Shown: positions 1 to 6,190, numbered from the stretch's first letter. The stretch is DNA of 6,190 nucleotides from an uncultured Pseudorhodoferax sp. (GCA_913776795.1 CAJYRH010000507.1:1-6190); one strand, 5' to 3'. Numbers and translations are program-made. Notes: generated from the sequence alone by a model not told the origin.

Positions 1-1
1 C

Positions 2-82
2 AACGTGGCTGATGGCGACCTGTCCGCTGCGTCCAAGGACGCGGTGAACGGTAATCAGCTGTTTGCCACCAACCAGGCGATC
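2..82 (+). repeat. Direct repeat copy 1 within the adhesin gene
   Basis: This segment matches 503-583 at 68 of 81 positions by hand count, with an uninterrupted 29-nt identity (23-51 versus 524-552). It encodes a neck motif followed by a short stalk segment. The period is 501 nt, exactly 167 codons, so the copies are in frame. Confidence 0.85.
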
Positions 83-2506
83 ACGGGCCTGGGCGGGCGG
101 AGCGACCAGCTCGGCAGCTCGACGGCCAGCACGCTGGGCGGCAACGCCGCCTATGACGCGACGACCGGCAAGGTCACGGTGAGCAATGTCGGCGGCACGG
201 GCAAGGACACCGTCAACGACGCGATCGCTTCGGTGCAACAGACCGCTAACGCGGGCTGGAATGTCCAGGCCAATGGCGATGCTGCGACGCAGGTCAAGCC
301 GGGTGACACGGTGCAGTTCAAGGATGGGCAGAACATCAAGATCACGCGCACGGGCACGGACATCACCGTGGCCACGGCCGATGATCTGAAGGCGACGTCC
401 ATCACTACGGGCAATGTGAAGCTGGATACGACCGGTCTCACGATCACGAACGGCCCCAGCGTGCTGGCCTCCGGTATCGATGCCGGTGACAAGAAGATCA
501 CCAACGTGGCCAACGGCGACCTCTCCGCTGCGTCCAAGGACGCGGTGAACGGCAGCCAACTGTTCACGACCAACCAGACGGTCAATGACGTTGCCTCGAA
601 CACCAGCCAGTACCTGGGCGGTGGTGCGGACGTGAAGAACGGCAAGGCGCCGAGCTATTCGATCGGTGGTTCGACCTACAACAACGTCGGTGATGTGTTC
701 TCGGCGATCGACGGCGGTTCGTCGGGGGTGGTGCAACGCACGAGCACTCTGGACGAGACGGTGCTGACGGCCAAGGGTGGCACTGCGGCTAATCCAGGCA
801 ATGCCCAGCGCCTGACCAATCTGGCCGCAGGTGCGGTGTCATCGTCCTCGACGGATGCAGTGAACGGTTCGCAGCTGTTTGCGGTGGATCAGAAGGCCGG
901 TGCGGGCTGGAACATTTCTGCTCAGGGCAGCAACAGCACCAATGTGGCGCCAGGCGCTACCGTGGATCTGAAGAACAGCGACGGAAATATCGTGGTGCGC
1001 AAGACCGCGTCCGGCAATGACGTCACCTTCGACCTGTCCAAGGTGCTGACGCTGGACAGCTTGACAATGGGCAATACCTTCATTGACACCGCTGGTGTGA
1101 AGGTCGGCAGCGACGTGGTGCTGGGGAGCACGGGCCTCGTCATTGCCAACGGGCCCAGCGTGACCCGTGCTGGCGTGGATGCTGGCGGCATGAGGATCGT
1201 CAACGTAGCGGCCGGTTCGGCCGCCACCGATGCGGTCAACGTCAGCCAGTTGCAGGCAGCGGTGGCCAGCGGGCGGACGCGCTACTACGGCGCCAACGAC
1301 GGTGGCACGCAAGGCGGCAACAGCAACGGCGATGGAGCGACTGGCAGCCAGGCTCTGGCCGCAGGGGTCGGGGCAACGGCCTCCGGCGCGGGTGCCTCGG
1401 CGGTGGGCGCTGCGGCCTCGGCCTCGGGTGCAGGCGCTCTCGCGCTGGGCCGCAATGCCAGCGCCCGGGCCGATGGCAGCGTGGCGGTTGGCGATGGCGC
1501 CAGCGATGGCGGCCGCGGTGCGGAGCGCTATACCGGCACGTACTCGGGAGTGCAGAACGACACGGCGGGCACGGTTTCGATCGGTAATGCCAGCGCCGGC
1601 CAGATCCGCACGCTGAGCAATGTGGCCGATGCCCGGGAGGCCACGGATGCGGTCAATCTGCGCCAGCTCGACGGCGCGGTGCGGCAGGCCAACGTCTATA
1701 CGGACAGCCGCGTGCAGCAGGTGAGCCAGCAGACGGTGCAGAACACGACCAACGTACAGAACCTGCGCGACGGCAAGGACGGGCTCTTCCAGGTCAACAA
1801 CACCGACGGCAATGCCAAGCCCTCGGCGACCGGCAGCAATGCCGCCGCCGGCGGAAGCGGTGCGGTGGCCTCGGGTGACCGTAGCCTGGCGCTGGGCACC
1901 GATGCGCAGGCGACTGCGAACAACGCCGTGGCGCTGGGAAGCGGCGCTGTGGCCGACCGGGCCAACAGCGTGTCGGTCGGTGCGGCGGGCCGTGAGCGGC
2001 AGGTCACCAATGTGGCGGCGGGTTCGGCCGACACGGATGCGGTCAACGTGAGCCAGCTCCGGTCGTCGCAGCAGGGAATGTTGCGCTACGACACCAACCC
2101 CGATGGCACCAGCAACTACAGCCGGATCACCATGGGCAACGGCCAGGGGCCGACCACGATCTCCAACGTGGCGCCCGGCGTGGCAGGCACAGATGCCGTC
2201 AACGTGGACCAGCTGAACCAGGGCCTGGCCGAGCAGCGTGCCTATACGGACCGTGCGGTGAACACGGTGCGGCGCGAGGCCAATGCCGGCATCGCAGCGG
2301 CGATCGCCACAGCCAATCTGCCGCAGACGTACGCGCCGGGCAGGGGGATGACGTCGGTGGCCATCGGCACCTATGGCGGGCAGTCGGCGCTCGCGGTCGG
2401 CGCCTCGGTGCTCTCGGACAGCGGACGCTGGATCTTCAAGTTCAGCGGGTCGGCGACCACCCGGGGCAGCGTGGGCGTAGGCGGCGGCGTGGGCTTCGCC
2501 TGGTGA
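2..2506 (+). CDS. Trimeric autotransporter adhesin (YadA/Hia/AtaA type), 3' part, start outside window
   Basis: Surface adhesin of the type Vc secretion family: three chains form one fibre whose C-termini jointly make a 12-strand outer-membrane barrel. The frame is open from the left edge (first full codon AAC at 2), so the N-terminus and signal peptide are missing; the GTG at 5 is an internal Val. Seven neck-type motifs (variants of NVAxG...DAVNxxQL) lie at about 2-64, 500-565, 809-880, 1196-1252, 1613-1669, 2003-2059 and 2159-2215. Two stalk modules begin with a GW motif (Trp codons at 257 and 908) and end in a NGPSV...G(I/V)DAG segment before a neck. Head-like repeats with (A/V)(L/V)G periodicity occupy about 1335-1510 and 1830-2000. 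A short coiled coil leads into the YadA anchor (about 2270-2506), which ends in GVGFAW with the terminal aromatic residue usual for outer-membrane barrels. Family assignment is very secure; the ligand cannot be told from this part. Confidence 0.95.
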   Translation, partial: NVADGDLSAASKDAVNGNQLFATNQAITGLGGRSDQLGSSTASTLGGNAAYDATTGKVTVSNVGGTGKDTVNDAIASVQQTANAGWNVQANGDAATQVKPGDTVQFKDGQNIKITRTGTDITVATADDLKATSITTGNVKLDTTGLTITNGPSVLASGIDAGDKKITNVANGDLSAASKDAVNGSQLFTTNQTVNDVASNTSQYLGGGADVKNGKAPSYSIGGSTYNNVGDVFSAIDGGSSGVVQRTSTLDETVLTAKGGTAANPGNAQRLTNLAAGAVSSSSTDAVNGSQLFAVDQKAGAGWNISAQGSNSTNVAPGATVDLKNSDGNIVVRKTASGNDVTFDLSKVLTLDSLTMGNTFIDTAGVKVGSDVVLGSTGLVIANGPSVTRAGVDAGGMRIVNVAAGSAATDAVNVSQLQAAVASGRTRYYGANDGGTQGGNSNGDGATGSQALAAGVGATASGAGASAVGAAASASGAGALALGRNASARADGSVAVGDGASDGGRGAERYTGTYSGVQNDTAGTVSIGNASAGQIRTLSNVADAREATDAVNLRQLDGAVRQANVYTDSRVQQVSQQTVQNTTNVQNLRDGKDGLFQVNNTDGNAKPSATGSNAAAGGSGAVASGDRSLALGTDAQATANNAVALGSGAVADRANSVSVGAAGRERQVTNVAAGSADTDAVNVSQLRSSQQGMLRYDTNPDGTSNYSRITMGNGQGPTTISNVAPGVAGTDAVNVDQLNQGLAEQRAYTDRAVNTVRREANAGIAAAIATANLPQTYAPGRGMTSVAIGTYGGQSALAVGASVLSDSGRWIFKFSGSATTRGSVGVGGGVGFAW
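503..583 (+). repeat. Direct repeat copy 2 within the adhesin gene
   Basis: Second copy of the 81-nt neck-encoding repeat at 2-82, offset by 501 nt and in the same reading frame. The differences are scattered, with many at third codon positions, as expected after an older in-frame duplication. A more diverged third version of the same protein motif is encoded at 809-880. Confidence 0.85.
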
Positions 2507-2515
2507 GGGCCTGAG

Positions 2516-2546
2516 GGCGCCGAGCCGGAGTGATCGCCTCGGCGCC
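2516..2546 (+). other. Inverted repeat just after the adhesin stop (possible terminator or processing hairpin)
   Basis: GGCGCCGAG at 2516-2524 is perfectly complementary to CTCGGCGCC at 2538-2546, giving a 9-bp stem with a 13-nt loop, starting 10 nt after the adhesin stop codon. No T-run follows, so it is not a canonical Rho-independent terminator. It could protect the 3' end of the adhesin message or weaken read-through into the downstream lipoprotein gene. The function is inferred. Confidence 0.5.
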
Positions 2547-2614
2547 GGAGATCCCTTCGCTCCCTGGGGCAGGGGCTTCTCCACCGCCTTTTCGCGGCTC
2601 CGCTACCCGCCAAC

Positions 2615-2634
2615 CCGCCCCCAGCCGGGGGCGG
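2615..2634 (+). other. Strong GC hairpin in the leader of the lipoprotein gene
   Basis: CCGCCCCC (2615-2622) pairs perfectly with GGGGGCGG (2627-2634) around a 4-nt AGCC loop. It ends 12 nt before the ribosome binding site of the next gene. There is no following T-run. The AT-rich stretch after it leaves the Shine-Dalgarno unpaired, so the hairpin may be a terminator remnant, an mRNA 5'-end stabiliser or a processing signal. The role is inferred. Confidence 0.5.
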
Positions 2635-2646
2635 ACATCAAATATC

Positions 2647-2652
2647 AAAGGA
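2647..2652 (+). promoter_or_regulatory. Ribosome binding site of the TpgA-like lipoprotein gene
   Basis: AAAGGA lies 7 nt before the ATG at 2660, a good Shine-Dalgarno match and spacing. It supports this start, which also gives a well-formed lipoprotein signal peptide. Confidence 0.8.
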
Positions 2653-2659
2653 ATTCATC

Positions 2660-3574
2660 ATGAAAGAACAGAACAGGTCGATGCTGCGCGCCGCAAAGAC
2701 AGTGGCCGTCACCGCCACGGTCTTGCTGCTCGCGGCATGCGGAACCCTGAGCCAGGGCATCAGCCAGGATGGCGCTCAGGCGCAGCAATTGGTCTGGCCG
2801 GCGCCGCAGGACACCAACGGGCTTCATTCTCAAGGGACCTATCCGACGCCGCAGGCCATCGCCTCGATCCACCCCGGCATGAACAAGTCGCAACTGCAGG
2901 CGCTGATCGGCCCGCCGCACTTCGGCGAAGCCTATGGGACGCGGGAATGGGACTATCTCTTTCACCTGCGTCTGCCTGGACAGAATGGTTTCGTGGTCTG
3001 CCAGCTGAAGCTGCTGTATGGCGAGGATGGCACGGTGGGCAGCCAGCACTGGCGGCCGGCCAGCTGCGCGGCGCAGGAGCCCGCGGCCCCGGTGGCGGCT
3101 GCCCCAGCCGCTGCACCGGCTCCAGCGCCCTTGCCGGCACTGATCAACGAGCCGGCCGCGCCCGCCGAACCGGAGCGCCGCACGCTGCGTGCCAGTGCGC
3201 TGTTCCGCTTCAACGGTTCTTCCGTGGCGGACATCCTGCCCGAAGGCCAGCGCGAGCTGCAGGCGCTGTCGGCGCTGCTGCTGGACCCGCAGCGCCGCCT
3301 GGCGTCGGTGCGGGTGCTGGCCCATACCGACCGGCTGGGCACCGCGGCCTACAACCAGGCACTGTCGCAGCAGCGGGCTGCCAGCGTCGCCGAATACCTG
3401 CGCCAGCGCGGAGTGGACCCGGCGCGGATCGCTGCGGTCGGCCTGGGCGCCGGCGATCCGGTCAGCGTGGGTTGCGAGAAGAAAGCCAAAGCGTCGCGCC
3501 AGGCGCTGATCGACTGCCTGGCACCTGACCGGCGCGTGGTGTTCGAGATCCGCTGGCAGCCTGCCGCAGCGTGA
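2660..3574 (+). CDS. TpgA-like lipoprotein: BamE/SmpA-like domain plus OmpA peptidoglycan-binding domain
   Basis: Predicted 304-aa lipoprotein. A charged N-terminus and hydrophobic core end in the lipobox LAAC, with lipidated Cys27. Residues about 57-136 (HSQGTYP...IHPGMNKSQLQALIGPP...WDYLF) resemble the SmpA/OmlA/BamE fold and hold Cys114 and Cys136. A Pro/Ala linker (about 137-172) leads to an OmpA-like domain (about 178-298) with the peptidoglycan-binding signature HTDRLGTAAYNQALSQQRA. Asp224 and Arg239 keep the 15-residue spacing of the diaminopimelate-contacting pair in OmpA. Cys272 and Cys286 may form a disulfide. In Acinetobacter Tol 5, TpgA has this domain order, is encoded next to the adhesin gene ataA and links the adhesin's membrane anchor to peptidoglycan. 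Position directly after an adhesin gene supports the same role here, which is an inference. A generic OmpA-family lipoprotein is the fallback call. Confidence 0.9.
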   Translation: MKEQNRSMLRAAKTVAVTATVLLLAACGTLSQGISQDGAQAQQLVWPAPQDTNGLHSQGTYPTPQAIASIHPGMNKSQLQALIGPPHFGEAYGTREWDYLFHLRLPGQNGFVVCQLKLLYGEDGTVGSQHWRPASCAAQEPAAPVAAAPAAAPAPAPLPALINEPAAPAEPERRTLRASALFRFNGSSVADILPEGQRELQALSALLLDPQRRLASVRVLAHTDRLGTAAYNQALSQQRAASVAEYLRQRGVDPARIAAVGLGAGDPVSVGCEKKAKASRQALIDCLAPDRRVVFEIRWQPAAA

Positions 3575-3645
3575 CGGCAGGGGCGCTGCGCGGCCCGCCC
3601 GTATTCCTATTCCTGATGACAACGATAAAGAACGAAAGCGAAGCA

Positions 3646-4329
3646 ATGCAATATTCCCATTCTTTTCCCCCCGCCCCAGGCTCTCGCCAGCGGCGCAACA
3701 GCCCCTGGTGGCTCTTGGCCTGTGTGCTTCTGGCGCTGACGGCGGCGCATGCCAGCCCTGCGCTGGCCCAGAACCGGTCGGCGGAAGTGCCAGCGGTGGC
3801 AAGGCAGGGCGCTGTGGCTGCCACGCCAGGAGCCGCTGCTGATGCGGCCGCCGCTGTGGGGGCCAGCACCGAGCGTTACCAGGAATGGCTCATCAGCTGC
3901 GAAGGGCCCGCCAACGGCCGCTATTGCACGCTTGAACAGGATCTGCGCCGCCGCGAGGACAACCGCCGGCTGGTGCTGCTCGAGGTCAAGCCTGAGAGCA
4001 TGGATAGCGCGCTCGTTGGGCTGACGCTGCCCTTGGGGCTCGATCTGCGCTCGGGGTTGGCGCTGCAGATCGACGATGGCCCCATGGTGCAGGGCGTGCC
4101 CTATCGCACCTGCCTGCAGCAAGGATGCCTGGTGTCCATGCGTTTCGATCAGGGGACGCTGGAAGGCATGCGCACGGGCAAGGTGCTCAAGGTGCGGGCT
4201 GGTGTGGCGTCGGGCGGCGTGGCGGACTTCCAGCTGCCGCTGGCCGGCTTCGCTCAGGCCTACGTGCGAATGGCGGCCTTGGCGGCTACGGCCGCGGCAA
4301 GTCCCGCAGTCTCGGGCCGGCGTCCCTGA
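3646..4329 (+). CDS. Invasion-associated locus B (IalB) family periplasmic protein
   Basis: Predicted 227-aa secreted protein. From the ATG at 3646 it has a basic n-region (RQRR), a hydrophobic core (WWLLACVLLALTAA) and a likely signal peptidase I site after ALA at residue 41. An Ala-rich spacer leads to the IalB-like domain (about 78-210) with the family pattern W81-x3-C85, C94 and the paired cysteines PYRTC156LQQGC161LVSMRF, probably disulfide-bonded. The family is named after Bartonella bacilliformis IalB, linked to erythrocyte invasion; many environmental bacteria carry homologues of unknown function. The gene follows the TpgA-like gene by 71 nt on the same strand, which suggests co-transcription and a periplasmic role at the adhesin locus (inference). 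Upstream in-frame starts at 3571 (GTG, overlapping the previous stop as GTGA) and 3616 (ATG) would bury the signal peptide. The chosen start has only a weak purine-rich leader, so it is likely but not certain. Confidence 0.85.
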   Translation: MQYSHSFPPAPGSRQRRNSPWWLLACVLLALTAAHASPALAQNRSAEVPAVARQGAVAATPGAAADAAAAVGASTERYQEWLISCEGPANGRYCTLEQDLRRREDNRRLVLLEVKPESMDSALVGLTLPLGLDLRSGLALQIDDGPMVQGVPYRTCLQQGCLVSMRFDQGTLEGMRTGKVLKVRAGVASGGVADFQLPLAGFAQAYVRMAALAATAAASPAVSGRRP

Positions 4330-4381
4330 CAGGCACTGTCACCCATCCACATTCCAGGCCTCCTTCGGGGCATGACATTTC

Positions 4382-4386
4382 AGGAG
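4382..4386 (+). promoter_or_regulatory. Ribosome binding site of aqpZ
   Basis: AGGAG lies 7 nt before the ATG at 4394, a near-ideal Shine-Dalgarno sequence. It fixes the start of the aquaporin gene, which also matches the N-terminus of E. coli AqpZ in alignment. Confidence 0.85.
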
Positions 4387-4393
4387 AAGCACT

Positions 4394-5140
4394 ATGGTGT
4401 TGAGCAAACGATTGGGAGCCGAGTGCCTGGGCACGTTCTGGCTCGTGCTGGGAGGCTGCGGCAGCGCGTTGCTGGCGGCGCATACAGGCGGGGCCGACGA
4501 TCCGGCAGGCATCGGATTGCTGGGGGTTTCGCTGGCCTTCGGCCTGGCGCTCCTGAGCGGCATCTGTGCCTTCGGCCCCATTTCTGGGGGGCATTTCAAT
4601 CCGGCGGTGACCTTGGGTCTGTGGGCCGGTGGGCGCTTCCAGGCACGCGACGTGCTGCCCTACTGGCTGGCACAGGTGGTCGGCGGCTTGCTGGCCGGGG
4701 CCCTGCTATGGCATTTCATGGATGAGCCACTGTCGATGGCATGGCTGGCCGGTGGCCGCGGGACTGAGGCGCTGCACCCGATGCAGGCGGGGGCGTTCGC
4801 CAGCAATGGCTACGGCGTGTTGTCGCCGGGTGGCTACCCGATGTCCATGGCTTTCCTGTGCGAAGCATTGATGACTGCGATGTTCGTGGTCGTGATCATG
4901 GGGGCGACGCACTGGAATGCCCCGGCGGCAATGGCGCCGGTGGCGATCGGACTGGCGCTCACGCTGATCCACTTGGTCAGCATTCCCATTACCAATACCT
5001 CGGTGAACCCGGCGCGCTCAACGGCGGTAGCGCTGTTCGCCGGCAGCGCGGCGGTGCAGCAGCTGTGGCTGTTCTGGCTTGCGCCGCTGATCGGCGGGCT
5101 TGGCGGAGGCCTGCTGTATCGCTGGCTGGGCGAGAAGTGA
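4394..5140 (+). CDS. aqpZ: Aquaporin Z, water channel
   Basis: Inner-membrane MIP-family channel for rapid water movement during osmotic change. The 248-aa product aligns end to end with E. coli AqpZ (231 aa, recalled from memory), sharing long stretches such as [17 protein letters not shown] and [14 protein letters not shown]. Both pore motifs are intact: NPA at 69-71 and 205-207. The selectivity-filter residues of AqpZ are present at the aligned positions Phe49, His193, Thr202 and Arg208, which predicts a water-selective channel rather than a glycerol facilitator. The extra length lies mainly in two loops, about residues 30-40 and 107-133. The residue preceding ISGGHFNPA is Pro62, where E. 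coli has His. The gene sits 64 nt after the IalB-like gene on the same strand; with its own strong ribosome binding site it may be independently expressed, though no clear promoter was seen in the gap. Confidence 0.96.
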   Translation: MVLSKRLGAECLGTFWLVLGGCGSALLAAHTGGADDPAGIGLLGVSLAFGLALLSGICAFGPISGGHFNPAVTLGLWAGGRFQARDVLPYWLAQVVGGLLAGALLWHFMDEPLSMAWLAGGRGTEALHPMQAGAFASNGYGVLSPGGYPMSMAFLCEALMTAMFVVVIMGATHWNAPAAMAPVAIGLALTLIHLVSIPITNTSVNPARSTAVALFAGSAAVQQLWLFWLAPLIGGLGGGLLYRWLGEK

Positions 5141-5309
5141 TCCGAAGCCCCGTCTTTTGCCACCACGGTTGAGAGCGGGGCGCTGCGTCGCCAGGCAGGG
5201 CTGGATATCTGGCGCCGCCCCGGAGCGGATGCACCGTCTGGGTCGAGGGTGTGTCCCAGAGGCTGGCATAGCCAGCCTGATCAAGCGGCAGGGCCCGTTC
5301 GCCGGCGCT
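5141..5309. other. Convergent intergenic gap between aqpZ and the DUF411/CusF gene
   Basis: This 169-nt gap separates the 3' ends of two convergent genes. It holds a perfect hairpin at 5260-5278 and a looser inverted repeat, GCCCCG (5147-5152) with CGGGGC (5176-5181), shortly after the aqpZ stop. No T-run follows either one, and I saw no convincing coding sequence. Confidence 0.6.
5260..5278. terminator. Candidate bidirectional terminator hairpin
   Basis: AGGCTGGC (5260-5267) pairs perfectly with GCCAGCCT (5271-5278) around an ATA loop, an 8-bp stem between two convergent genes. There is no T-tract on either strand, so Rho-independent termination is not established. Location and symmetry are the only support, and it could equally be a 3'-end stabilising hairpin. 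Confidence 0.4.
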
Positions 5310-6179
5310 TCAGCGCAATCTGCCGGCGGCCGGTGCATCGCCCGCGATGGGCTGGATGCGGCGGGCCACCAGGCCTTCGCGGGTGCGCTCGGCCACGAAG
5401 CGCACGCGCTGGCCGGGCGCGAGATTCAGGCCCTCCACCGGCTCGCGCACGCGGAACACCATGGTCATGGGCGCCATGCCCAGGTTCCTGATCGCGCCAT
5501 GGCGCAGGGTCAGGCGGGCGGTGGCCGCGTCCCAGCGCACGACTTCGCCTTCGCTGGCCTCTGCGTCCGTGCCGGCGGCTGCGGCGCCGTCGCTTGGTGG
5601 CGCGTCTTGCGGGCCGTGGCCGGCATGGGCGTCCTGGGCCGGCGGGGCGCCGTTGTCGCCTTCGTCCTGGCGGTTGCCGGGGTAGTGCTGGAACACGCTG
5701 GTGCTGCCGTCGCGGGACACCAGCAGCACGTCGAAGGCATCGCGCCGGCCGCCGTAGAGGGCTCCGTCCATGCCGGGCGAGCCCACCGGCATGCCGGGCA
5801 CGGCCAGGCCCAGGGCCTGGGGTTTTTCGCGCAGCAGGCGCCTCACGTCGGCGGCGGGCACATGGCCTTCGATGACGTAGCCGCCCACCAGCGCGGTGTG
5901 GCAGGAGCCGAGCTTGGCGGGCAGGCCCAGGCGCTGGCGCACCGCGGTGTTGCCCATGTCGTGCACGCCGACGCGAAAGCCCGCCGCCTGCATGTGGGCC
6001 ACCCAGTCCTTGCAGCAGCCGCAGTTCGGGTCTTTCCAGACTTCCATGTCGGCCGGCAGGTTGGCGGTGGAGGTGGTGGCGGGCGCGGCGGCCCGGGCCA
6101 GCACCGGGAGGGCGCTGGCGGCGGCCAGGGCGATGGCGTGCCGCAGCCAGTCGCGGCGGGGGGCGTGTGGGTGGTTCAT
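5310..6179 (-). CDS. Secreted DUF411 / CusF-like copper-binding fusion protein
   Basis: Predicted 289-aa exported metal-binding protein. The N-terminus (PRRDWLRH, then a hydrophobic Ala/Leu stretch to about residue 30, ending LARA) resembles a Tat signal peptide, though Sec export is possible. Residues about 42-166 match DUF411: CGCC at 53-56 followed by Trp59, SCHT at 92-95, GHVPA at 105-109 and AVPGMPVGSPGM at 126-137. An acidic, low-complexity linker with HAGH (about 167-210) joins a CusF-like domain (about 210-278). Aligned on E. coli CusF, the copper ligands His36, Met47 and Met49 correspond to His227, Met238 and Met240, while the cation-pi Trp44 is replaced by Met235. DUF411 proteins often occur in copper- and silver-resistance loci; the reaction is unknown. 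Periplasmic copper or silver binding is the best inference. The gene converges on aqpZ. The 11 nt visible upstream of the ATG show no Shine-Dalgarno, so the start rests on the signal peptide. Confidence 0.9.
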   Translation of the reverse strand: MNHPHAPRRDWLRHAIALAAASALPVLARAAAPATTSTANLPADMEVWKDPNCGCCKDWVAHMQAAGFRVGVHDMGNTAVRQRLGLPAKLGSCHTALVGGYVIEGHVPAADVRRLLREKPQALGLAVPGMPVGSPGMDGALYGGRRDAFDVLLVSRDGSTSVFQHYPGNRQDEGDNGAPPAQDAHAGHGPQDAPPSDGAAAAGTDAEASEGEVVRWDAATARLTLRHGAIRNLGMAPMTMVFRVREPVEGLNLAPGQRVRFVAERTREGLVARRIQPIAGDAPAAGRLR

Positions 6180-6190
6180 GGTGACGGTTC

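Noticed and set aside
2..583. CRISPR-like or mobile-element repeats
   Set aside because: The repeats are in-frame coding modules 501 nt apart, not short repeats with regular spacers, and no transposase or terminal inverted repeats are present.
839..2584. Long minus-strand open frame (581 codons) opposite the adhesin
   Set aside because: It lies wholly antisense to a clear adhesin frame, is rich in Arg/His/Ala as expected from a GC-rich shadow frame, and shows no recognisable domain or ribosome binding site.
2530..3528. Plus-strand open frame overlapping the spacer and the lipoprotein gene
   Set aside because: It is in a different frame from the lipoprotein, which has lipobox, OmpA signature and a good ribosome binding site; the overlapping product is low-complexity Arg/Gly/Ala sequence.
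3581..3600. GGGCG/CGCCC inverted repeat after the lipoprotein stop
   Set aside because: A 5-bp stem with a 10-nt loop is expected by chance in DNA this GC-rich.
2645..3802. Minus-strand open frame (385 codons) opposite the lipoprotein and IalB-like genes
   Set aside because: Antisense to two recognised genes, without family resemblance; explained by high third-position GC.
4330..4393. Possible terminator between the IalB-like gene and aqpZ
   Set aside because: Only a short imperfect stem with a G-U pair around GCCTCCTTCGGGGC could be drawn, with no T-run, too weak to annotate.

Overview
The DNA is GC-rich (judged by eye, not computed) and every gene encodes an envelope or periplasmic protein of Gram-negative type. 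The gene set and protein styles fit a betaproteobacterium, probably Burkholderiales (Comamonadaceae- or Alcaligenaceae-like). A high-GC gammaproteobacterium cannot be excluded, and the organism call is an inference from content only.

Positions 1-2506 hold the 3' part of a large trimeric autotransporter adhesin (TAA, YadA/Hia/AtaA type). Its start lies outside the window. The visible part has seven neck-type motifs, two Trp-containing stalk modules, two patches of YadA-head-like repeats and a complete C-terminal YadA anchor. After a 153-nt spacer with two perfect inverted repeats comes a lipoprotein (2660-3574) with a BamE/SmpA-like N-terminal domain and an OmpA-type peptidoglycan-binding C-terminal domain. 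This is the architecture of TpgA, the periplasmic partner that ties the Acinetobacter adhesin AtaA to peptidoglycan. Next is a secreted periplasmic protein of the invasion-associated locus B (IalB) family (3646-4329). These three genes read as one adhesin locus: fibre, wall anchor and a third periplasmic protein of unknown role.

On the same strand, 64 nt further on, is an aquaporin Z gene (4394-5140). It has a good ribosome binding site of its own and both NPA motifs. It probably has an unrelated housekeeping role in osmotic water flux, although read-through from the adhesin locus is possible.

Convergent to these, on the minus strand (5310-6179), is a secreted two-domain metal protein: a DUF411 domain (CGCC and SCHT motifs) joined by an acidic, His-containing linker to a CusF-like copper/silver-binding domain. 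The 169-nt convergent gap holds a perfect 8-bp hairpin but no classical U-tract terminator. I saw no tRNA, rRNA, CRISPR array, insertion sequence or phage gene.
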